This document shows, piece by piece, positions 1 through 7,900 of a DNA stretch of 64,000 bases. Below the pieces are notes generated by a model. It was given only the letters and a program-made list of their open reading frames with translations. It ran no database searches and was not told where the DNA came from. The translations under genes and the position numbers were made by a program. This DNA comes from Flavobacterium panacis (GTDB lineage Bacteria; Bacteroidota; Bacteroidia; Flavobacteriales; Flavobacteriaceae): contig NZ_JANKMS010000015.1 of NCBI RefSeq assembly GCF_024649945.1, forward strand, positions 58,997 to 122,996, given 5' to 3'. Each line of letters opens with the position of its first letter. Positions within the stretch are counted from its first letter, which is position 1.

Positions 1-1
1 T

Positions 2-1702
2 GTATTTTTTATTCAAGATGCCTCTAAATTTCCTGATTTAGTTCATGCTGTAAAACCAGAACCTCATAACGAAATTCCACAAGCAGCATCCGCACACGAT
101 ACTTTTTGGGATTTTATTTCACTAATGCCAGAATCCATGCACATGATTATGTGGGTAATGTCAGATCGTGCAATTCCGAGAAGTTATAGAATGATGGAAG
201 GATTTGGTGTTCATACTTTTAGACTGGTAAATGCGCAAGAAGAATCGGTTTTTGTGAAATTTCATTGGAAACCTAAGTTAGGTACACACGCCGTTGCTTG
301 GGATGAAGCGCAGAAAATTTCGGGTAAAAATCCAGATTTCCATCGTCAAGATTTATGGGAAGCCATTGAAAATGGGAATTTTCCAGAATGGGAATTAGGC
401 GTACAAATTATTCCAAACGAAGACGAACACAAATACGATTTCGATCTTTTGGATCCGACAAAAATTGTTCCCGAAGAACTGGTTCCTGTTACGATAATTG
501 GAAGAATGGTTTTGAACAAAAACCCTGAAAATTTCTTTGCAGAAACAGAACAAATTGCCTTTCACCCCGGTCATGTTGTGCCAGGAATTGATTTTTCAAA
601 TGATCCGCTTTTGCAAGGAAGATTGTTTTCTTATACCGATACGCAATTATCACGATTAGGAAGTCCGAATTTTCATGAAATTCCAATCAACAGAAGCGTT
701 GCGCCTGTACATAACAATCAGCGAGACGGCCACATGCGTCAGGAAATTAATAAAGGTCGGGTAAGCTATCATCCGAATTCTTTGGGTGGCGGATGCCCGT
801 ATCAGGCAAAAATTGCTGAAGGAGGATTTTCAAGTTTTAACGAACGTGTGGACTCTCACAAAGTGCGAGCTAGAAGTGAAAGTTTTACCGATCATTTCGG
901 ACAAGCCAAACTATTTTTTAACAGCCAGACGCCTGAAGAAAAAAGCCATATTGTAAAAGCACTGCGCTTTGAACTTGGAAAAGTAGAGACAACAGCAATT
1001 CGAGTTCGAATGCTGGGATTATTATCTCAAGTTGATACAGAACTTGCTGAAAAAGTTGCCCTTGGTCTTGGAGCTACTGTCCCTCCTATTTTAGAAAAAC
1101 CAATTAACAAAGGAGTTTCGCCAGAAACAGAAGAAGCTGGAACTCAGGAACCTCAAACTATTAATCAGGCGATTGAATCTTCGCAAGCTTTGAGCATGAT
1201 TAAAAACCCAACAAATTCACCAACAATTGAATCAAGAAAAGTAGCAATTTTGGTATCGGATGGTGTTTCTGAAGCAGCTGTAATGAATATGAAAAATGCA
1301 CTTAAAAAAGCAGGTGCCAAAGGCTGCGTAATTGCACCACACTTAGGTGCTGTAAAAACAGATTCTGATGGAGCAATTGCGGCAGAGTTTAGTTTCTTAA
1401 CTGCTTCATCAGTATTATTTGATGCCGTTTACATTCCACACGGACTAGGACTTAACGAATTGGCAGAAAATGAAGATGCACTTGAATACCTAAACGATGC
1501 TTACAAACACTGTAAAGTAATTGGTGCTGATGGTGAAGCTTCGGAGATTATAAGCGGCGCATCTTTTGCCTCTAAAATTTCAAATGATGATCCTGGCGTA
1601 ATTGTAACGAGCGAAATTGCAACTGAAGCATTTGCTCAGGAATTTATAAATGCGATGACGAAGCACCGTTTTTGGCAGCGCGAAACCAACTTATACAATT
1701 AA
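2..1702 (+). CDS. katE: Large-subunit catalase, KatE/HPII type (5' end outside window)
   Basis: Haem catalase that dismutates hydrogen peroxide in the cytoplasm. The reading frame is open from the first complete codon at base 2, so the gene starts before the window. The visible part begins in the catalase core (FIQDASKFPDLVHAVKP, then HDTFWDFIS). The haem-ligand region RLFSYTDTQ, with its proximal tyrosine, lies near bases 620-650. After the core, from about base 1230, comes a DJ-1/GATase-like C-terminal domain (KVAILVSDGVSEAAV), which marks the large-subunit clade rather than the ~480-residue small catalases. A DUF892 ferritin-like gene follows 17 bases after the stop, suggesting co-transcription in an oxidative-stress operon. 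The family call is firm; the symbol rests on domain architecture. Confidence 0.93.
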   Translation, partial: VFFIQDASKFPDLVHAVKPEPHNEIPQAASAHDTFWDFISLMPESMHMIMWVMSDRAIPRSYRMMEGFGVHTFRLVNAQEESVFVKFHWKPKLGTHAVAWDEAQKISGKNPDFHRQDLWEAIENGNFPEWELGVQIIPNEDEHKYDFDLLDPTKIVPEELVPVTIIGRMVLNKNPENFFAETEQIAFHPGHVVPGIDFSNDPLLQGRLFSYTDTQLSRLGSPNFHEIPINRSVAPVHNNQRDGHMRQEINKGRVSYHPNSLGGGCPYQAKIAEGGFSSFNERVDSHKVRARSESFTDHFGQAKLFFNSQTPEEKSHIVKALRFELGKVETTAIRVRMLGLLSQVDTELAEKVALGLGATVPPILEKPINKGVSPETEEAGTQEPQTINQAIESSQALSMIKNPTNSPTIESRKVAILVSDGVSEAAVMNMKNALKKAGAKGCVIAPHLGAVKTDSDGAIAAEFSFLTASSVLFDAVYIPHGLGLNELAENEDALEYLNDAYKHCKVIGADGEASEIISGASFASKISNDDPGVIVTSEIATEAFAQEFINAMTKHRFWQRETNLYN

Positions 1703-1719
1703 TTTCAAAAAAACATAAA

Positions 1720-2322
1720 ATGAAAAATTCAGAAAAACAAGGTCAGACTAATGCCGCAAAATCAAAAGCGAATCAGTCAAAAGATATAAAAAACAATGCA
1801 AAAAAAATCAATATTGTAGCACCATCTCCAGATGCAGCAACAGAATTGAAAGATTTATTTATTGACAGTCTCAAAGATATTTACTGGGCAGAAAATGCCT
1901 TATTGAGCGCTTTACCAAAAATGGCGGCTAATGCGTCCTCAGCAGGACTTTCTGGTGCTATCTTAGAACACATTTCTGTTACTGAAAATCAAGTAGCAAG
2001 ACTGGAACAGGTATTTGATTTACTGGGAGAAAAAGCCGAAGGTAAAAAATGTGAAGCAATGGCTGGATTATTAAAAGAAGGCGATAGTATTATTTTAGAA
2101 ACCGCTCCAGGTGCTGTTAGAGATGCTGGAATTATTGCTGCTTCTCAAAAAATCGAACATTATGAAATTGCTACTTACGGCACTTTAGTTGCCTTTGCAA
2201 AAGCTATTGGCGAAAATGATGCGGCCAAATTATTAACGCAGACTCTTGCCGAAGAAAAAGAAGCAGATTGTTTGTTAAACGATGTTGCTTTAAACTTGGT
2301 CAACCTTGTAGCTGCGGAATAA
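1720..2322 (+). CDS. DUF892 (YciE-like) ferritin-like protein
   Basis: About 200 residues. A lysine/asparagine-rich N-terminal tail of about 35 residues precedes a four-helix ferritin-like domain of the DUF892/YciE type (ELKDLFIDSLKDIYWAE, then helices carrying H-E-x-x-Y and EEKEAD patterns). The frame is open back to 1672, but that would overlap the catalase end; the ATG at 1720 follows the catalase stop and gives a normal length. The family is linked to stress responses, with exact chemistry unsettled. Position right after a catalase and before an acidic protein supports a stress role. The glutamates and histidine typical of ferritin-like metal sites are present, but metal binding is inferred. 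Confidence 0.85.
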   Translation: MKNSEKQGQTNAAKSKANQSKDIKNNAKKINIVAPSPDAATELKDLFIDSLKDIYWAENALLSALPKMAANASSAGLSGAILEHISVTENQVARLEQVFDLLGEKAEGKKCEAMAGLLKEGDSIILETAPGAVRDAGIIAASQKIEHYEIATYGTLVAFAKAIGENDAAKLLTQTLAEEKEADCLLNDVALNLVNLVAAE

Positions 2323-2367
2323 ATGACCATTATAAATAGATAAGAATAACTTTTAAAATATTATACT

Positions 2368-2652
2368 ATGAATTTAGAAGAAAAAGAAAATTACGATCTG
2401 GGAGATCAAAATTTTCAAGACAAAGAACGATATGAAGATCCTGATATTGACATGCCTCCAACAGATCATCCAATATCTGACAACGCGGAACCAGATTACG
2501 GCGATGACTTAGAAATCAACGAATCTGATGATGATTATGATGATGATGAATTCGATGACGACGATGAATTTGACGACAATGAAATTGACAATGCCGACTT
2601 AGAAGATCTAGACGATGACGCTGGTACGAATCCAAATCGGAATAATTTCTAA
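2368..2652 (+). CDS. Small, extremely acidic protein of unknown function
   Basis: A 94-residue protein with no recognised domain. The second half is almost entirely Asp/Glu with a few Tyr, Phe and Asn (a DDDYDDDEFDDDDEFDD stretch near residues 53-69), so it is probably disordered and strongly negative. There is no signal peptide or membrane segment. It is third in a row after catalase and the DUF892 protein, 45 bases downstream, and is followed at once by a strong hairpin terminator, which marks the end of that transcription unit. A cation-binding or chaperone-like role is conceivable but not shown. It has start, stop and terminator in the right places, so it is likely a real gene. Confidence 0.72.
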   Translation: MNLEEKENYDLGDQNFQDKERYEDPDIDMPPTDHPISDNAEPDYGDDLEINESDDDYDDDEFDDDDEFDDNEIDNADLEDLDDDAGTNPNRNNF

Positions 2653-2658
2653 AGAAAA

Positions 2659-2687
2659 CCCCATCTAGAAATAGATGGGGTTGTTTT
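2659..2687. terminator. Bidirectional intrinsic terminator
   Basis: A perfect 9-bp stem (CCCCATCTA / TAGATGGGG) with a GAAA loop, followed by TTGTTTT on the plus strand and a T-rich run on the minus strand. It separates the acidic-protein gene from the convergent receiver-like gene. Confidence 0.9.
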
Positions 2688-3138
2688 ATAAGTTTTGCTT
2701 TTGTTTTTTTTCTTTGTCCCCAGTCGCTTTTCGGTCTCTTTTTTCATTCCAAAATTGAATGATAGAACCTAATACTTTTCTAAATTTTTCTTCACTGTAA
2801 GGATTTATAAAATAACTCTGGGTGGGAACAGAATAAGTATCAATGATAAAACAATTGGGAAATAAAACGGAATAGAATAAACAAGGACAATCTGATTTTT
2901 GACTAATATCCTTATGATGCTCTAAATTCTGATGTTTGCTGTCTTCTTGAAATTGAAGAATATTGGTAAAAAATATAAAAGGATTTATGTCGTTCAATAA
3001 CAGTTCTTCGTCTGCCTCTTTAAGTGTATCGAAGTAAAGTATCTCATTACTTACAGATAACTCCAAAAAAATCTGAGCGAATAAACGGCGATCTTCTATA
3101 TTTTGTTCTATAATTATGATTGGGCCACTTTTATTCAT
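2686..3138 (-). CDS. Receiver-domain-like protein lacking the phosphorylation residues
   Basis: 150 residues with the layout of a stand-alone CheY-like receiver of the kind common in flavobacteria: a GPIIIIE first strand, an FIFFTNI third strand and a SYFINPYSEEKFRKVL end. The residues needed for phosphotransfer are altered. The acidic pair after strand 1 reads E-Q-N, the phospho-acceptor aspartate position is Asn, and the invariant Lys before the last proline is Asn. It could be a phosphorylation-independent pseudo-receiver or a decaying gene. The C-terminal tail is very basic (KRDRKATGDKEKKQKQ). It is convergent with the catalase operon, with which it shares a terminator. Confidence 0.7.
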   Translation of the reverse strand: MNKSGPIIIIEQNIEDRRLFAQIFLELSVSNEILYFDTLKEADEELLLNDINPFIFFTNILQFQEDSKHQNLEHHKDISQKSDCPCLFYSVLFPNCFIIDTYSVPTQSYFINPYSEEKFRKVLGSIIQFWNEKRDRKATGDKEKKQKQNL

Positions 3139-3386
3139 AACAATTCTTTTTTGAGATTATACTTAAAGAATTTTACAAAGATGAATAGAATTTAATGGCT
3201 AATTTATATAATTCACCTTCCAATGTTATATAATTTCCAGTTTTGGAAGAAAATTAGGTTTAAACAATTACTTTTTAGCACTAGCTGAAATGTTTAAACA
3301 CTTCTTAAAAAATATCCGAGATTTTTTAATGTGGGAATTATATAAATTGAAAATGTAATTCTGTAAATAACAGACAGATCCAAATC

Positions 3387-3394
3387 TATCTTTG
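3387..3394 (+). promoter_or_regulatory. Candidate -7 promoter element (TATCTTTG)
   Basis: A match to the Bacteroidota -7 consensus TAnnTTTG, 28 bases upstream of the ATG of the small lipoprotein gene. No clear -33 TTTG lies at the usual spacing, so this is only a partial promoter match. Confidence 0.4.
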
Positions 3395-3422
3395 TAAACT
3401 GATTTCCAACACTATAGAAGAC

Positions 3423-3581
3423 ATGAAAAACTTTACTTTCCTTTTACTACTTATTATAGTTCTGACCTCAATTTTAAATTTTGGCTGTGAACAGCTTTGT
3501 GAAGATGAAAATGATACAAGAGCTCACCAAGAAGCTTCAATTCATAAAGTAGACACTCTGAGAACATTAGAAATTGACTAA
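3423..3581 (+). CDS. Small putative lipoprotein/membrane peptide (52 aa)
   Basis: A 52-codon frame starting MKNFTFLLLLIIVLTS. One hydrophobic segment runs to about residue 20 and is followed by F-G-C at residues 20-22, which resembles a lipoprotein signal with Cys22 as the acylated residue, then a short polar tail. A promoter-like TAnnTTTG lies just upstream and the 65-residue gene follows 25 bases after. I do not recognise a family. The signal-like N-terminus and regulatory context are the only support. Confidence 0.5.
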   Translation: MKNFTFLLLLIIVLTSILNFGCEQLCEDENDTRAHQEASIHKVDTLRTLEID

Positions 3582-3606
3582 TCTATTCATTTAAAAAAAT
3601 CAAGTT

Positions 3607-3804
3607 ATGGAAAATATAAAATCAAACATTGGAAAAAACGCTTGCAGTGTTTCTAATACAAAAATGTATCCTGGAGATAATAATGAATTAATTTGTGTGA
3701 AAGTCTATAAAGGAGATTGGGGACATTGGGATGAAAAACCAGAATATACTAAACAAAATACCCGTACTATTTCTGACAACCTAATGAAAGATCAAATTAA
3801 ATGA
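3607..3804 (+). CDS. Hypothetical 65-residue protein
   Basis: A small soluble protein with no signal peptide or membrane segment. It has a compact Gly/Trp-rich centre (KVYKGDWGHWDEKPEY). It lies 25 bases downstream of the putative lipoprotein and may share its transcript; a hairpin follows about 50 bases after the stop. No family recognised. The frame has a normal ATG and no competing gene on the other strand. Confidence 0.45.
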   Translation: MENIKSNIGKNACSVSNTKMYPGDNNELICVKVYKGDWGHWDEKPEYTKQNTRTISDNLMKDQIK

Positions 3805-3854
3805 AATTTGATTGTATCTAAATCAGAACTAAAATAGTGAGTAAATCAATCCAT

Positions 3855-3897
3855 AAAAAAAGAGCTAAAATGTTAATGATAACACTCTAACTCTTTT
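3855..3897. terminator. Probable bidirectional terminator
   Basis: AAAAGAG and CTCTTTT arms enclose an inner GTTA/TAAC hairpin, giving A/T-rich tails on both strands. It sits between two convergent genes, the 65-aa protein and the outer-membrane barrel. The stem is interrupted, so support is moderate. Confidence 0.5.
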
Positions 3898-4013
3898 CGA
3901 TATTTTAGTTTGACATTATTGTACTTTCTATTTGAAAATGCAGCAATTTGTCTCATTACCACGGAATACATTAATTAGAAAGTACAGATAAGATGCAAAC
4001 CATAAGAATAAAA

Positions 4014-4847
4014 TTATTTAAAATTCCAACCTAAAGTCAAACCAAATGCTACTGGTGTGATTTTAGCATTTTGTTCCGTGCTGTACAAACCATTTGCTTT
4101 TCTATCGTTGGTTGATCCTGGATTAAAACCTACATAAGACTGATTATTTTTTTGATCCAATATTGTTCCAGATCCTTTCTCAAGAAACATTGCTACATAT
4201 AAGGCATTCTTTTTAGTCATATCAAATGTAAATCCTAACTCGAAAAAACTCATCAAAATCCCTTTTGTTTCATATTTTCCTGATGCTGAATAACTGCTTT
4301 CCTGTCCTATTCCATATTCAGGTAAATCATCAATAGTTAAATTAAAATCAGGATAATAAGCAGTACCTGTTACATTATCGGCAGTTGCTTTTATTTTATA
4401 ACTAACAGGCAAAAAATACTTTACTCCTGCTCTAAAATTAAAATCAATTCCTTTATTGATGTTGGTTTTAAATTGCACAAATAATGGAATCTGAACGGCT
4501 TCCAATGTTTGTTTTTCTTTATAATTACTTGTAGTCACATTATAAATAAATGCAGAACCTGAAGCATCTACTTCATAATTGGTTAATGTACTAGAAGGCG
4601 CAATCAAAGATACGTTTTGTTTGTATTGCGAAAATTCTAATCCTGATCCAAGTCCGATATTTTTTGTAAAGGAATAGATATATCCAGCTTTTACAGCTCC
4701 TCCCATTTTAGTTTCGGCTATTGTTCCTTCTACATTACCTTCCAGATTCGCTGCTCCTGTTTGTACACCTACATAAAATTGAGCACTAGCAGCTGTTGAG
4801 AAAAGAATTAATACAATTCCTAGAATATGTTTACTATTAAATTTCAT
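4014..4847 (-). CDS. Outer-membrane beta-barrel protein paired with the giant surface protein
   Basis: 277 residues. A cleavable signal peptide ends in STAASAQ near residue 23. The rest is alternating hydrophobic/polar strands with Gly/aromatic residues, closing in the aromatic end LTLGWNFK, typical of small outer-membrane barrels. By eye it is homologous to the barrel at 38828-39664: both contain an E-K/Q-Q-x-L ... IPL/IT-VQF segment, an AG-V/A-K segment, a YYP-D/Q-F/Y-N segment and similar length. Both lie directly downstream, on the same strand, of a giant T9SS protein. PorP/SprF proteins are the known barrels that partner giant adhesins, but this sequence does not look like an ordinary PorP/SprF. 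A role in anchoring or exporting the giant protein is inferred. Confidence 0.78.
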   Translation of the reverse strand: MKFNSKHILGIVLILFSTAASAQFYVGVQTGAANLEGNVEGTIAETKMGGAVKAGYIYSFTKNIGLGSGLEFSQYKQNVSLIAPSSTLTNYEVDASGSAFIYNVTTSNYKEKQTLEAVQIPLFVQFKTNINKGIDFNFRAGVKYFLPVSYKIKATADNVTGTAYYPDFNLTIDDLPEYGIGQESSYSASGKYETKGILMSFFELGFTFDMTKKNALYVAMFLEKGSGTILDQKNNQSYVGFNPGSTNDRKANGLYSTEQNAKITPVAFGLTLGWNFK

Positions 4848-4874
4848 ATCTGTTATTTTTTACCAGAATAATCC

Positions 4875-4899
4875 ATCCCCATTTAGAGATAATGGGGAT
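4875..4899 (-). other. Perfect intercistronic hairpin between giant protein and barrel
   Basis: A 9-bp perfect inverted repeat (ATCCCCATT / AATGGGGAT) with a 7-base loop lies in the 70-base gap between the giant gene and the barrel gene. Read on the minus (transcribed) strand it has no T-run after it, so it does not look like a simple terminator. It may be an mRNA-stabilising or processing stem that lets the barrel be expressed at a different level. Confidence 0.6.
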
Positions 4900-4917
4900 T
4901 TCATATTCTTCTATTAT

Positions 4918-7900
4918 TTAGTTTTTAACTAAAAGGTTCTTAGTAAACGATTTACCATTTGCTAAAGTGATTCTCACAATATAGACAGCTTCAACAGCTG
5001 GAGCTAGTAAAGTAGTCTCGTTTTCATTAGTGTTTTTTTGATCTACCAACGATCCATTCATACCAAATACTTCAATATGGGCATTTAGCATTTGAGCAGG
5101 ATCTAAATTGGTAATCAATTGATAAGTCTCGTTTTTTCTAACAGGGTTAGGATAAATTCTAACCGACTCAACTGTTTTAGTTGAAGACAAAGTCAATGGA
5201 CAAGAAGTAATTACGGTCCCGTCTAATTTTGTTGCAACTGCATAATATGTTCCGTTTAAACCTCCCACTTCTTTATAATATTGTAGAGTTTGACCTGCAA
5301 TCAGAATTCCGTTTTTGTACCAAGTGTAAGATTTAAATTCTTTCGAACTGTTGTCAAAGAAAATAACATCTTCAAACTGTTGTCTGATTAAATTCGCCTG
5401 GCTACTTATAACTGGTAATGCTATATTTTCGGCTGCATTGTAATTATTATTACCCGCTTGCGAAGCCGTAATAGTTGCAGTTCCAGAATTGTTATAAGTC
5501 AATTCATTATTCGAAATCGTTACCACATCCAGATTCGAAGACACATACGTTATAGGTAAACCACTATTTGAACTTGCAGTTAAAACGTTTGTACTTACTC
5601 CCTCACAATTTGAAACCAAAGTTTGATTCCAAGTAATTACTTGATCTGCTTTGGTAATTTCAAAATCTTTACCAACATACGTAATAACATAATTGTCACC
5701 TGCAGTCAACGTTCCTTGTGCAATTGCATAAGTTCCCACATTTTCTCCCGCTCCTCTTTTTAAAACACCAGAGAAAGCATCTCTTCCAACTAAACTAGGT
5801 GAAACCGCATAAGTAAAAGTTGGATCTGTTGTTCCATACACTTTTGTTTGAGAAGCATCAGCCGTTACTGTGATTGATTTTGCTTTAATTTCAAAGGTAT
5901 TTGAGCCAATCAACGTTACGTTATAGTTCGATCCTGCTGACAAACTTCCAATAGTATATTTGTAAGTTCCAGCATTCTCACCTTTTACTCTGCTTAAGTT
6001 TCCGCTAAAAGTATTTCCAATTAACAAAGCTTCACTTGCTGTATAAGCAAAAACAGAATCTGCTTCTCCGTAAAATTTGTTTTGAGCAACCTCAGCAGTT
6101 ACCGTAATTTCTTTTGGAGTAATTTCAAAATCTTTACTTTCAAAAGTAATCGTGTAATTAGGTCCTGCGCTCAAGTCTCCTTGTTCGATGGCATAAAAAT
6201 CAACATCCTCTCCAAATACTCTAGATAAAGCTCCTGTAAAAGTATCATTACCTATTAAAGCTGGCGAAACAGTCGATGTTAGAACTGGTTCAGCTGAACC
6301 ATACACTTTCTTTTGAGAAGCGTCGGCAGTTACTGTAATAGGTTTTGCCGTGATCGTATAGTCTTTACTTACGTAATCAATGCTGTAATTAGATCCTGCA
6401 CTCAAAGTTCCTTGGTTAATCGTATAAGCTCCAATATTTTCACCTAAAACTCTAGATAAATTTCCTGTGAACGAATCTCCACTTTCTAAACTTGGCGTAA
6501 ATGAATAGGTTAAAGCTGCATCTGACTCTCCATATACTTTTGTTTGTGAATCTGCAGTAACTGCAATTGTTTTGGCAGTTATTTCAAAGTCTTTTCCAAC
6601 ATACGTAATTGTATAATTGCCTCCCGCAGTCAATGTTCCTTGTGTTATTACATAAGGTCCTACATTTTCGCCTGTTGCTCTTTCTAAAATACCAGAAAAA
6701 GCATCATTTCCAACTAAACTCGGTGAAACTGAATACGTAAAAACCGGATCTTCTGTTCCATACACTTTTGTTTGAGAAGCATCAGCTGTTACAGTGATTG
6801 GTTTTGCTTTAACTTCAAAGGTATTTGAACCAACCAAAGTCACCGTATAGTTGGATCCTGCCGCTAAACTTCCAATAGTATAATTGTAAGTCCCAGCGTT
6901 CTCGCCATCCTCTCTGCTTAAGCTTCCGCTAAAGGTATTTCCTGTTGCCAAAACCTCACTTGCAGTATATGTAAAAGTTGGATCTATTTCTCCATAAAAT
7001 TTGTTTTGAGAAGCATTGGCGCTTAATGTGATTTCTTTTGGTGTAATTTCAAAATCTTTACTTTCAAAAGTAATGGTATAATTAGAGCCTGCGCTCAAAT
7101 CTCCTTGTTCGATAGGATATAAACCTACATTCGCTCCATTTGCTCTAGATAAAGCTCCTGTGAAAGTATCATTACCTATTAAAGCTGGCGAAACGGTCGA
7201 TGTCAGAATAGGTTCTGCTGCACCATACACTTTCTTTTGAGAAGCATCGGCAGTTACCGTGATAGGTTTTGCCGTGATCGTGTAATCTTTGCTTACAAAA
7301 TTAATAGTGTAATTAGAACCTGCACTTAAACTTCCTTTTGTAATAGCATAAGCTCCAATGTTTTCCCCAAAAGCTCTAGATAAAATTCCTGTAAACGAAT
7401 CTCCGCTTTCTAAACTTGGTGCAAATGAATAGGTCAAAGCTGCATCTGACTCTCCATACACTTTTGTTTGAGAATCTGCAGTAACTGCAATTGTTTTCGT
7501 GGTAATCTCAAAGTCATTTCCTTTATACGTAATTGTATAATTGCCTCCCGCAGTCAATGTTCCTTGTGCTATTGCATAAGGTCCTACATTTTCGCCTGTT
7601 GCTCTTTCTAAAATACCAGAGAAAGCATCATTTCCAACTAAACTCGGTGAAACTGAATACGTAAAAACCGGATCTTCTGTTCCATACACTTTTGTTTGAG
7701 AAGTATCAGCTGTTACTGTGATTGGTTTTGCTTTAACTTCAAAGGTATTTGAGCCAACTAAACTTACATTATAGTTTGATCCTGCTGCTAAACTTCCAAT
7801 AGTATAATTGTAAGTTCCAACGTTCTCACCATCCCCTCTACTTAAGCTTCCGCTAAAGGTATTTCCTATTGCCAAAGCTTCGCTTGCAGTATATGTAAAA

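Noticed and set aside
1672..1719. Earlier start for the DUF892 gene overlapping catalase
   Set aside because: The overlap would be inside the end of the catalase gene, and the added residues look like translated catalase tail; ATG 1720 follows the stop and fits better.
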